Shown in pieces: positions 9,675 to 17,816 of a stretch of DNA of 64,000 nt (within the stretch, counting starts at the first letter, position 1; every line of letters starts with the position of its first letter). The position numbers were made by a program, and so were the translations under genes. The stretch covers positions 62,001-126,000 of the forward strand of contig PGXV01000005.1 in assembly GCA_002839315.1 (NCBI GenBank). Reading direction: 5' to 3'. Source of the DNA: Spirochaetae bacterium HGW-Spirochaetae-3. Lineage in GTDB: Bacteria; Spirochaetota; Spirochaetia; Treponematales; UBA12059. Under the pieces are notes generated by a model that made no database searches, was not told where the DNA came from, and saw only the letters and a list, made by a program, of their open reading frames with translations.

Positions 9675-11239
9675 AGCGCGTGCTGGTGGTGGACGACGAG
9701 CGTCCCGTGGTGGACGCGGTGGAGCTGATGGTCCGTCGCGGGCTGTCCGACGAGTTCCAGATAGTCGGCGACGCGTCGTCCGGTCGCGACGCGGTCGAGA
9801 AGGCGATGGCGCTGTCTCCCGATATCGTGCTGATGGACGTCCTGATGCCCGGCGTGTCGGGTTTGGACGCCGTACGCGAGATACGGGCTCGCGGTCTTCC
9901 GTGCGTCTTCATCATGGTTACGGCATACGAGCGATTCGATATTGCCAGGGAGGCGATGGAGCTCGGCGTGCTCGATTACCTGCTCAAGCCGGTCTCCAGG
10001 GACAAGCTCGCCTCCGCCCTACGGGCCGCCGCCGGGTTCGTCGACCGACGATTCGAGTTGGAGCGGCGCGAGATGGCCCATCGCGAACACGAGGAGCGAC
10101 TCCGCTCGTTCGTAGAGGAGGCCTTCCTCAGGGCCTTGATGACGGACGGCCGCGCCCACTTCGACGCGGGGCGCTATACGGAGGCGCTGGGCATATGCGA
10201 GACGCGGGCGATCGTGGCGGCCTTCACCTTCCTGCCGCTTCCCGGCGCTCCCGATCCCGAGTCGGAGAAGCGCGCCATGTACGAGCGCTTGCGCTCCACC
10301 GTCCGATACAAGACGCGGGCGCTCGCCGGTCCCTTCGTGGCGGGCTTCATGGTAGCCGTCCTGACGTTGCCTGATTCCGGCGACGACTGGAAGAAGATCC
10401 AGGCGTTCCGCGCCGTCGTCGAACGGGAGCACGGAGAGGAACTGTCCCGCGACTCGCTACGCGTCGGGTACTCGGCCGCGGTTCCGCTCGCGGAGGCTAC
10501 CTCGGCCTGGAGCGGCGCTCTTATGGAGGCGCTATCGCGGCGAAGCCCCGTCGGAGACGGCGAGGACGGGGGGATCGCCGGGGGCGGCTGGGAAAACGTC
10601 CATGCCTTCGTCGCCGCCCTGGTGAGCGGCGATACGGGACGAGCCCGGGTAGCCTTGGACAGGGCCCTGGAATCTCTTCCGGGGGAGGCCGTCCCGTTGC
10701 CTGACCGGTACGGCATCATCGCCATGTTCGCCGAGGCGTACCGGGATTTCGAGCGAAGGGGGTTCCTGAGCCCGGGCGACGCGCGCGAGGCGATGAACCT
10801 CGACGACATCCGTACCGCCGAAGGCTCCGCGGGCCTGGCCCTGGCGTCGAGGTCGCGCCTCGACGCTCTCGCCGCGGTTTCGCTACGGGCGCCGCGCTGG
10901 TCGGCGCCGCTGGCTCAGGCCATCGCCTTCGTCAGGGGGAACTACGGCAAGCAGATATCGCTGGAATCGACCGCCTCCGCGACCATGCTGTCTCCTAACC
11001 GCCTGTCCAGGCTGTTCGTAGAGGAGACTGGCCGCGGGTTCTCCGATTTCCTGAACGAGGTCAGGATGGAGCGGGCGAGGGAACTCCTGTGCGAACCCGG
11101 CGCCTCCATCAAGCAGGTAAGCGTCGAGTGCGGGTATCCCGATCCCAATTACTTTTCCCGCCTGTTCAAGAAGGCCACGGGCATGACCCCTACCGCCTTC
11201 TCGTCCGGGCCGATGGAGGAACCAGATGCGGAACCATGA
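9671..11239 (+). CDS. YesN-type response regulator with AraC DNA-binding domain
   Basis: A 522-residue protein. The N-terminal receiver has D8/D9, phospho-acceptor D56 (VLMDV) and the conserved T-A-Y and L-K-P switch residues. A poorly conserved middle region follows (about 130-410), then a C-terminal AraC double helix-turn-helix (about 415-515, FSRLFKKATGMTPTAF). It is the cognate partner of the upstream kinase. The likely targets are the ChvE/GguAB operon at 12460 and perhaps the one at 1002. The downstream gene overlaps it by 14 bp. Confidence 0.93.
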   Translation: MKRVLVVDDERPVVDAVELMVRRGLSDEFQIVGDASSGRDAVEKAMALSPDIVLMDVLMPGVSGLDAVREIRARGLPCVFIMVTAYERFDIAREAMELGVLDYLLKPVSRDKLASALRAAAGFVDRRFELERREMAHREHEERLRSFVEEAFLRALMTDGRAHFDAGRYTEALGICETRAIVAAFTFLPLPGAPDPESEKRAMYERLRSTVRYKTRALAGPFVAGFMVAVLTLPDSGDDWKKIQAFRAVVEREHGEELSRDSLRVGYSAAVPLAEATSAWSGALMEALSRRSPVGDGEDGGIAGGGWENVHAFVAALVSGDTGRARVALDRALESLPGEAVPLPDRYGIIAMFAEAYRDFERRGFLSPGDAREAMNLDDIRTAEGSAGLALASRSRLDALAAVSLRAPRWSAPLAQAIAFVRGNYGKQISLESTASATMLSPNRLSRLFVEETGRGFSDFLNEVRMERARELLCEPGASIKQVSVECGYPDPNYFSRLFKKATGMTPTAFSSGPMEEPDAEP

Positions 11240-12275
11240 GGCGCGAACGCCGGCCCTCCCTGCCATCGCGGCGAGCATGGCCATACTCATGCTGTTCACG
11301 TCCTGTCACGGGAACCGCGGGCGAGCCGAACCGGGCCAGACGCCTCTCATCGGGTTCTCGCTCGACTCGCTGGTCGTGGAGCGCTGGAGCCGCGACGTAG
11401 ACATCTTCACCCGCTCGGCGAACGAGCTCGGGGCCGACGTCCTGCTCCGCGTAGCAGACCAGGACCCAGCGGTACAGGAGCGGCAGATACGGGAGCTGGC
11501 GGACGCCGGCATCCACGTCCTGGTCGTGGTGCCAAACGACGCCGATCGTCTGTCGGCCGTGATCGCCGAGGTCCGGGCCCGGGGTATACGGGTGCTCAGC
11601 TATGACAGGCTCGTACGCAATGCCGACGTCGACCTGTACGTATCCTTCGACAACGAGAAGGTCGGCCGCTTGATGGCCGAGTCCGTCGCTCGCGCGGTTC
11701 CCAGGGGCGGCTTCGTTATCATCAACGGCGCGAAGACGGACAACAACGCGTTGATGCTCAACTCGGGCATCCACGGGGTGCTGGACCCGATGATCGCTGC
11801 CGGGGCGATTCGGCTCGTCGGCGAGATATGGCCCGATTCCTGGGACAACGAGGTGGTAAAGGCGGCGTTGGAACGGGTGGTCGAATCCGACCGCGGCGTA
11901 GACGCCGTCATCGCCGGGAACGACATGCTGGCAGAGGCGGCGATATCGGTGCTTTCGGAGAATCGCCTGATGGAAGGCGTACGGATAGCCGGGCAGGACG
12001 CCGACCTGGCCGCCTGCCAGCGGATAGCTGAAGGCTCCCAGTACGCCACCGTCTACAAGCCTATAGAGCGGCTGGCGCTGAAAGCCGCGGGGTACGCGGT
12101 CATGCTGGCCCGCGGAGAGGAGATACGTACCGACGCCGTAATCGACGACGGCCGCTACGAGGTTCCGTACGTACGCCTGGAGCCCATACTCGTCACCCGC
12201 GACCTCCTGGAGTCCACGGTGATAAAGGACGGGTTCCACGCAGCGGAGGACGTATACCGCAATCTTCGAAAATAA
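11226..12275 (+). CDS. Sugar-binding lipoprotein of the sensory cassette (ChvE/XylF-like)
   Basis: A 349-residue type I binding protein with a lipoprotein signal ending LFTSC. The mature fold is clearly ChvE/XylF-like: LIGFSLDSLVVERWSRD, VLVVVPNDADRLS, VLSYDRLVRNADVDLYVSFDNEKVG, and the C-terminal TGQDA-type GQDADLAACQ. It is translated from within the end of the regulator gene (14-bp overlap) and not with transporter genes. It is therefore the second binding protein of the sensory cassette, although it could also feed the GguAB transporter downstream. A 184-bp gap with no further gene separates it from chvE at 12460. Confidence 0.88.
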   Translation: MRNHEARTPALPAIAASMAILMLFTSCHGNRGRAEPGQTPLIGFSLDSLVVERWSRDVDIFTRSANELGADVLLRVADQDPAVQERQIRELADAGIHVLVVVPNDADRLSAVIAEVRARGIRVLSYDRLVRNADVDLYVSFDNEKVGRLMAESVARAVPRGGFVIINGAKTDNNALMLNSGIHGVLDPMIAAGAIRLVGEIWPDSWDNEVVKAALERVVESDRGVDAVIAGNDMLAEAAISVLSENRLMEGVRIAGQDADLAACQRIAEGSQYATVYKPIERLALKAAGYAVMLARGEEIRTDAVIDDGRYEVPYVRLEPILVTRDLLESTVIKDGFHAAEDVYRNLRK

Positions 12276-12459
12276 CGCCGCCTGATCTGGATTCTGCCTT
12301 CTCCGTCGCGCGGCAGAGTGCTAGTCCGCGCGTGGGCGGCTATCGCGTGGATAGAGTGAAGAACTTCGCGTGATGTTTCCTGACGACTGATTCCCGATAG
12401 GCGCCAATACTATACCCTAGTAGCCAGCATGGCCGCTAATCGAAGTTAGGGGGGTATAT

Positions 12460-13554
12460 ATGAAGCGTTTGATTACGTTCCTGTGCGCATTCCTCATGCT
12501 GACGGGCCTCGTCACCGCAGCCTTCGCCCAGGCCGGTAGCCTGCCTGTAGGCATCGTGCTTCCGACCAAGGACGAGCCCAGGTGGCTCCAGGACGAGGCC
12601 AGGTTCAAGGCCGCGCTCATCGCAGCCGGGTACAACGTGGAAATCCTGTTCAGCCAAGGCGACTCGGCCAAGGAGAAAGCCAACGTCGAGTCCCTGATCA
12701 CCAAGGGTATAAAGGTCCTGATCATCTGCCCGCAGGACGGTACAGCCGCCGCGGCCGCCGCCGACGCCGCGAGGAAAGCTGGCGTCAAGGTCATATCCTA
12801 CGATCGGCTCATCCGCGGGACCGATTCCGTAGATTACTACGTGACCTTCGACTCCTTCGCCGTAGGCGCCGCCTGGGGCGATTATCTCGTGAAGAACGCG
12901 TCAGGCAAGGGCAATAACCTGTATCTGTACGCAGGAGCGTCCTCGGACAACAACGCCTTCATATTCTTCGAAGGCGCCTGGAGCGCTCTGCAGCCCAAGA
13001 TAGCGGACGGCACGTTCGTCGTACGCAACTCCACGGAAGCCGTCAAGCTGATGGGCAAGGCCAAGCTGAGCCGCGAGGAATTGGGCAAGATCATCGGCCA
13101 GGTCACGACCGACTGGAATTTCGGCGTAGCCAAGAACAAGGCCGAGGCCGACCTGACGAAGAACAAGCGTTCCGCCAAGGGCACCGTTTTCGTATGCGCC
13201 CCGAACGACGGAACCGCCCGCGCCATAGCGGACGTCTTCGCTATCGACCGCGACGTCAAGAAATTCTATATCACCGGACAGGACGCCGAGGTCGCGTCCA
13301 TCCAGTACATCATCAACGGCAAGCAGTCCATGACCGTGCTCAAGGACGTCCGCGTCCTGGTCAACGACGCCATCGCCGCGGCCGTCGCCTATCTCAAGGG
13401 CAGCACTCCAGCCAAGACGACGACCTACAACAACGGCAAGTTCGACGTTCCGGCCAAGCCGTCCGCCATCACCACCGTCACGAGGGACAACGTGAAGGCG
13501 GCCATAGTCGATTCCGGCTACTATCCCTCCAGCTATTTCTCCGGCCTGGAGTGA
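12460..13554 (+). CDS. chvE: ChvE-type multiple-sugar-binding protein
   Basis: A 364-residue periplasmic binding protein with a signal peptide cleaved after AFAQA. It is intact, with KVLIICPQDG, VKVISYDRLIRG, VDYYVTFDSFAVG, NNAFIFFEGAWS and ITGQDAEVASIQYI. These are the sugar-contact strands of the ChvE/XylF group. The ribosome site GGGGGG sits 7 nt before ATG 12460. It heads the second sugar operon and serves as the reference that shows the deletion in the paralogue at 1002. It binds a monosaccharide. Galactose, arabinose, glucose and xylose are all possible in this family, and the sequence alone does not decide. Confidence 0.93.
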   Translation: MKRLITFLCAFLMLTGLVTAAFAQAGSLPVGIVLPTKDEPRWLQDEARFKAALIAAGYNVEILFSQGDSAKEKANVESLITKGIKVLIICPQDGTAAAAAADAARKAGVKVISYDRLIRGTDSVDYYVTFDSFAVGAAWGDYLVKNASGKGNNLYLYAGASSDNNAFIFFEGAWSALQPKIADGTFVVRNSTEAVKLMGKAKLSREELGKIIGQVTTDWNFGVAKNKAEADLTKNKRSAKGTVFVCAPNDGTARAIADVFAIDRDVKKFYITGQDAEVASIQYIINGKQSMTVLKDVRVLVNDAIAAAVAYLKGSTPAKTTTYNNGKFDVPAKPSAITTVTRDNVKAAIVDSGYYPSSYFSGLE

Positions 13555-13578
13555 TCGTTAGGATAGATACTCGTTGAG

Positions 13579-13618
13579 AAGGGGGCGCGTGCGGTCCGGC
13601 CGTCCGCGCCCTCCTTTT
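13579..13618 (+). promoter_or_regulatory. Intercistronic terminator-like hairpin after chvE
   Basis: AAGGGGGCGCG pairs imperfectly with CGCGCCCTCCTT, with a smaller inner stem, and runs into TTTT. It lies between chvE and gguA and probably attenuates transcription into the ATPase and permease genes. Confidence 0.6.
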
Positions 13619-13655
13619 GACCTCGCGCGATTGAACGACGATGGAGGCCGGAACG

Positions 13656-15176
13656 ATGAGCACTCCCATTCTGGAGATGAAGAATATTACGAAGACCTTT
13701 CCGGGGGTCCGCGCGCTCAGCGACGTCAGCTTCCGCGTAACCCCAGGAGCGATACACTGCCTCGTCGGTGAGAACGGCGCGGGCAAGTCCACCCTTATGA
13801 AGGTATTGAGCGGGGTGTATCCGTACGGTGATTACACCGGCGACATACTCCTCCGTTCGGCGCCCCAGAAATTCCGGGGTATAGCGGATAGCGAGCGGGC
13901 CGGCATAGGCATCATCTACCAGGAGCTAGCCCTGGTCCCCGACATGACCGTGTTCGATAACATCATGCTGGGGCACGAGATAAAGAACGGATTAACCGTA
14001 GATCTGAACGAGACGATAAAGAAAGCCACCGAGATGCTGAAGAAGGTACGGCTCGACCTGAATCCCTCGACCAAGGTCAAGGATCTCGGGGTCGGCAAGC
14101 AGCAGCTCGTGGAGATAGCGAAGGCGTTGAGCCGCGACGTGAGCATACTGATCCTGGACGAACCGACGGCGGCGCTTAACGAGGACGATTGCGACAATCT
14201 CCTGGACATACTCCGAGCGCTCAAGCGCGACGGGGTCACGTGCATCATGATCTCCCACAAGCTCAAGGAGGTCATACGGATAGCGGATACCGTTACCGTG
14301 CTGCGCGACGGCCAGACCGTGTGCACGCTGGACGCGGCGAGCGGGGAGGTGTCGGAAGGCGTGCTTATAAAGCACATGGTCGGCAGGGAGATAGACGACG
14401 TCTATCCAAAGCGCGAAAAGAAGATCTCCGACGAGGTCGTGCTCGACGTCAAGGATTGGACGGTATTCTCTCACGGCCTCGGCCGGACCGTCCTCAAGGA
14501 CGTCAATTTCCACGTCAGGAGGGGCGAGATCGTCGGCTTCGCCGGGCTGATGGGCTCGGGCCGGACCGAGCTGGCCAGGAGCGTGTTCGGCAATCCGGAC
14601 GGCTATCGCATAGCTGGCGAGGTAGCCGTGGAGGGCGTGCCGAAGCGCTTCTCCGAGCCGAGGGCCGCGATAGACTCGGGCGTCGCCTATGTCACCGAGG
14701 ATAGGAAGAAGAACGGGCTGATACTGATACAGGACGTCAAGCAGAACGTCACGCTGGCTAACCTCCGCTCCCTGGCGAGCCGAGGCGTCGTCGACGCGAA
14801 CGGCGAGACTAAGGTGGCGGAGGATTACCGCGCCGCGCTGGCTATCAAGACGCCGAGCATCGGCCAGACGGTCGTTAACCTGTCCGGAGGCAATCAGCAG
14901 AAGGTGTCGGTGGCCAAGTGGCTCTTCGTAAAGCCCAAGGTGCTGATCCTGGACGAGCCGACGCGCGGTATAGACGTCGGCGCCAAGTACGAGATCTACA
15001 CGCTGATGAACCGGCTGGTGGACGAGGGGATGAGCATCGTGATGATATCGTCGGAGCTACCCGAGATCCTGGGCATGAGCGATCGTATATACACCGTTTC
15101 CAGCGGCAGGATTACCGGCGAGCTGGCGATCAAGGACGCTACCCAGGAAAAAATCATGCAACTGGCAACGAGCTGA
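13656..15176 (+). CDS. gguA: Multiple-monosaccharide ABC transporter, ATP-binding protein (second copy)
   Basis: A double-ABC ATPase of about 506 residues, paralogous to the one at 2081, with Walker [10 protein letters not shown], Walker [11 protein letters not shown], a second-half signature LSGGNQQK and [11 protein letters not shown] place the start at ATG 13656 and not at the in-frame ATG 13641. The 13641 codon is itself part of the sequence ATGGAGG, which is a good Shine-Dalgarno site 8 nt before 13656, and the alignment with the paralogue begins just after it. It works with ChvE (12460) and the permease (15187). Confidence 0.93.
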   Translation: MSTPILEMKNITKTFPGVRALSDVSFRVTPGAIHCLVGENGAGKSTLMKVLSGVYPYGDYTGDILLRSAPQKFRGIADSERAGIGIIYQELALVPDMTVFDNIMLGHEIKNGLTVDLNETIKKATEMLKKVRLDLNPSTKVKDLGVGKQQLVEIAKALSRDVSILILDEPTAALNEDDCDNLLDILRALKRDGVTCIMISHKLKEVIRIADTVTVLRDGQTVCTLDAASGEVSEGVLIKHMVGREIDDVYPKREKKISDEVVLDVKDWTVFSHGLGRTVLKDVNFHVRRGEIVGFAGLMGSGRTELARSVFGNPDGYRIAGEVAVEGVPKRFSEPRAAIDSGVAYVTEDRKKNGLILIQDVKQNVTLANLRSLASRGVVDANGETKVAEDYRAALAIKTPSIGQTVVNLSGGNQQKVSVAKWLFVKPKVLILDEPTRGIDVGAKYEIYTLMNRLVDEGMSIVMISSELPEILGMSDRIYTVSSGRITGELAIKDATQEKIMQLATS

Positions 15177-15186
15177 GGAGGAACCC

Positions 15187-16374
15187 GTGATATTTAAGGA
15201 TTTACGTACCGCCGTGCGGAGCAATATCAGGGAATACGGCATGTACATAGCGCTCGTGGTCATCATGGGAATTTTTACCATTACCACGGGCGGCGTGTTC
15301 ATATCGTCCCGCAATATAGCCAACCTGCTGAACCAGACCGGTTACATAGCGGTGCTCGCTATCGGCATGACGCTGGTCATCGTGATTCGCCATATAGACC
15401 TATCGGTCGGCTTCCTGTCGGGATTCCTCGGCGCGATAGCCGCCATAGCGATGACCGCATGGGGCTTTCCCGCGTGGGCGGCTATCCTGGCGGCGCTGGC
15501 GATGGGTACGCTCGCGGGCCTGCTGACCGGATTCCTCGTCGCGAACGTGGGCATCCCCGCGTTCGTCGCGTCGTTGGCCGGATGGCTCATATACCGCGGA
15601 GCCCTGCTGCTCGTGACGCTCAAGACGGGGACGATCATCATTCCCAGCAAGTTTTTCAATGCGATAGGGAACGGGTACCTGCCCGATATTTTCCCGGTGG
15701 ACAGCACGTTCCTGCCCGACCTGCACAAACTGACGCTGCTGATCGGTATCCTGGCTATAATCCTGTTCAACTTCCAGTCGCTCCGCGATCGCAAGAATCG
15801 ACAGACCTACGGCTTCGAGGTTCCGCATTCTGATATGTTCGTTATGAAGCTCGTCTTCATATCGATCGTGTTGGGCCTTATCACTTGGGTAATCGCTGGA
15901 TATAACGGCATGTCGTGGACCCTGGCCATCGTGCTCGTCGTAGTGATGGTCTACCATTTCGTCACGACCAAGACGGTGCTCGGGCGGCACATCTACGCCG
16001 TCGGCGGCAATCCGGAGGCGGCCGAGCTCTCAGGGGTAAGCGTCAAGAAGATAACGCTAATAGTATTCGGATCCATGGGGCTCATGTGCGGGCTCTCGGG
16101 CATCCTCTTCGCGTCGCGGCTCCAGTCCGCGACGACGACGGCGGGGACGCTGTTCGAGCTGGACGCGATAGCCGCGGCGTATATCGGCGGCGTATCGGCG
16201 GCCGGCGGCGTAGGCAAGGTGACGGGATCCCTGATAGGCGCCATCGTCTATATGTCCCTGACGAGCGGCATGAACCTTATGGGTACCGATATCTCCCTGC
16301 AGTACATCATACGCGGCGCGGTGCTCGTCGCCGCCGTGGTGTTCGACGTGACGACGCGCAGGGCCAAGTCGTGA
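15187..16374 (+). CDS. gguB: Multiple-monosaccharide ABC transporter, permease (second copy)
   Basis: A 395-residue polytopic inner-membrane permease related to the one at 3618. It keeps the family blocks AIGMTLVIVIRHIDLSVG, LGRHIYAVGGNPEAAELSG and LDAIAAAYIGGVSAAGG. It starts with GTG at 15187, preceded by GAGGAGGAA. It closes the second sugar operon. Confidence 0.93.
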   Translation: MIFKDLRTAVRSNIREYGMYIALVVIMGIFTITTGGVFISSRNIANLLNQTGYIAVLAIGMTLVIVIRHIDLSVGFLSGFLGAIAAIAMTAWGFPAWAAILAALAMGTLAGLLTGFLVANVGIPAFVASLAGWLIYRGALLLVTLKTGTIIIPSKFFNAIGNGYLPDIFPVDSTFLPDLHKLTLLIGILAIILFNFQSLRDRKNRQTYGFEVPHSDMFVMKLVFISIVLGLITWVIAGYNGMSWTLAIVLVVVMVYHFVTTKTVLGRHIYAVGGNPEAAELSGVSVKKITLIVFGSMGLMCGLSGILFASRLQSATTTAGTLFELDAIAAAYIGGVSAAGGVGKVTGSLIGAIVYMSLTSGMNLMGTDISLQYIIRGAVLVAAVVFDVTTRRAKS

Positions 16375-16398
16375 CGGGAGCGCGCAGATAAGGAGACG

Positions 16399-16450
16399 GG
16401 CCCGCGTCGTACTCGGCGGTACGGATTAATCGCCGGGGCGCGAGCGGGCC
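16399..16450 (+). terminator. Possible terminator after the second sugar operon
   Basis: A nested stem-loop: GGCCCGC pairs with GCGGGCC, and within it CGGCG pairs with CGCCG. There is no T-run, so it may only slow or protect transcript ends. The rest of the 190-bp gap before the MFS gene shows nothing I recognise. Confidence 0.35.
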
Positions 16451-16565
16451 TTCAAGCCGCGCTTGTCCGGGATGGACGACCGCGGGGAGCCCGGCTGGGA
16501 CGCCCCGATAGCGGCGCCCGGCCGTTCCGATTGACCCGCTCGCCGCTTAGCGCTAAGCTCCCGCG

Positions 16566-17804
16566 GTGAATACGCTGCGCCGCATCTACGAAGATTACAG
16601 GGAAGCCTTCAAGTCTTTCAGTCCGAACGCCCGCCGATTCCTCGCGGGGATGTTCCTGTTGGGCATAGGGGCGAACCAGATCAGCCTCCTTTTCAGCCTG
16701 TACCTGAAACGGCTGGCGTATACGGAAGCCGGCATAGGGGCGGTGCTATCGACCCGCGCGCTCGGGTCGACGCTTATCGCGCTGCCGGCGTCAATGCTCG
16801 CCGCCCGCTTCGACCCGCGCAGGCTGCTACCGGTCGCCGCCGCGATGACGGCCGCGGCCTACGTCGCGCAGTCGCTGTCTACCGCGGGGGCCGCGATAAG
16901 CGGGGCCGTATTCCTGGCCGGCGCCCTGTCAACGATATTCCAGGTAAGCGCCGGGCCGTTCTTCATGCGCAACTCGGGCGAGCTAGAGCGCCAGCACCTC
17001 TTCAGCCTGAACGGCGCGCTGGTAATGGGTACGGGCCTCGTCGGCTCGCTGCTCGGCGGCGGGCTCAAGGACGGCCTCGTGGCCATCGGTTTCGACGAGA
17101 TACTCGCGTACAGGGCGGCCCTCCTCGCCGGCGCCGCTTTCGTATTAGCCGCCGTCGTTCCATTCTCGCGTATAGCGCCGACACCCCTCGCGCCGCGCGC
17201 CCCCGGCGTTCGTGTCGGGCGCCTTGACGGCATAGACGTCGCGCTATGGGCGAAGCTGATCATACCGAGCTTCCTCGTCGGCATGGGGGCGGGCCTGACC
17301 ATCCCGTACCTCAACCTGTACTTCAAGGACGTCTTCGGCATGAGCGACGCCTGGATAGGCGCGGCGGTCGCGGCGGGACAGATCTCCACCTTCGTCGGTA
17401 TCGCCGCCGGCCCGCTCCTGGCCAAGCGACTCGGCAAGCCGCGGGCGGTATTCTGGACCCAGATCCTGTCCGTGCCGCTGATACTCGTCCTCGGCTGGGT
17501 CCGCGCCCTGCCGCTCGCCCTGCTCGCGTACTTCGCGCGGCAGGTGCTCATGAACATGTCGGCGCCGATACAGGATAACTTCGCGCTGGAGCTGGTGCCT
17601 CCGGAGCGCCAGAGCCTGCTCAACGCCGTCAAGATGCTCTCGTGGACGGGTAGCTGGACGGTAGCGGCCAGGGTCTCAGGCGAGCTCATCTATAGGGGCG
17701 GATTCGCGACGTCGTTCGCGTTGACCGCGGCGCTCTACCTCGCCTCGACCGTATGCTACCGGGCGTTCTTCATTCCCCGCCGCCGCGTCGGCCGGAGCGA
17801 TTAG
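16566..17804 (+). CDS. Major facilitator superfamily transporter
   Basis: A 412-residue membrane protein with about twelve hydrophobic segments. It has an MFS-like loop after helix 2-3 (ARFDPRRLLPVAAAM, a variant of the GxxxDRxGRR motif) and a central cytoplasmic loop near residue 210. It starts with GTG at 16566, and I see no good ribosome site. It is a single-gene unit that converges on the fusion gene at 17817 with only 12 bp between the stops. The substrate is unknown. Sugar or drug efflux are both possible in this broad family. Confidence 0.82.
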   Translation: MNTLRRIYEDYREAFKSFSPNARRFLAGMFLLGIGANQISLLFSLYLKRLAYTEAGIGAVLSTRALGSTLIALPASMLAARFDPRRLLPVAAAMTAAAYVAQSLSTAGAAISGAVFLAGALSTIFQVSAGPFFMRNSGELERQHLFSLNGALVMGTGLVGSLLGGGLKDGLVAIGFDEILAYRAALLAGAAFVLAAVVPFSRIAPTPLAPRAPGVRVGRLDGIDVALWAKLIIPSFLVGMGAGLTIPYLNLYFKDVFGMSDAWIGAAVAAGQISTFVGIAAGPLLAKRLGKPRAVFWTQILSVPLILVLGWVRALPLALLAYFARQVLMNMSAPIQDNFALELVPPERQSLLNAVKMLSWTGSWTVAARVSGELIYRGGFATSFALTAALYLASTVCYRAFFIPRRRVGRSD

Positions 17805-17816
17805 GCGCCTCCGTGC

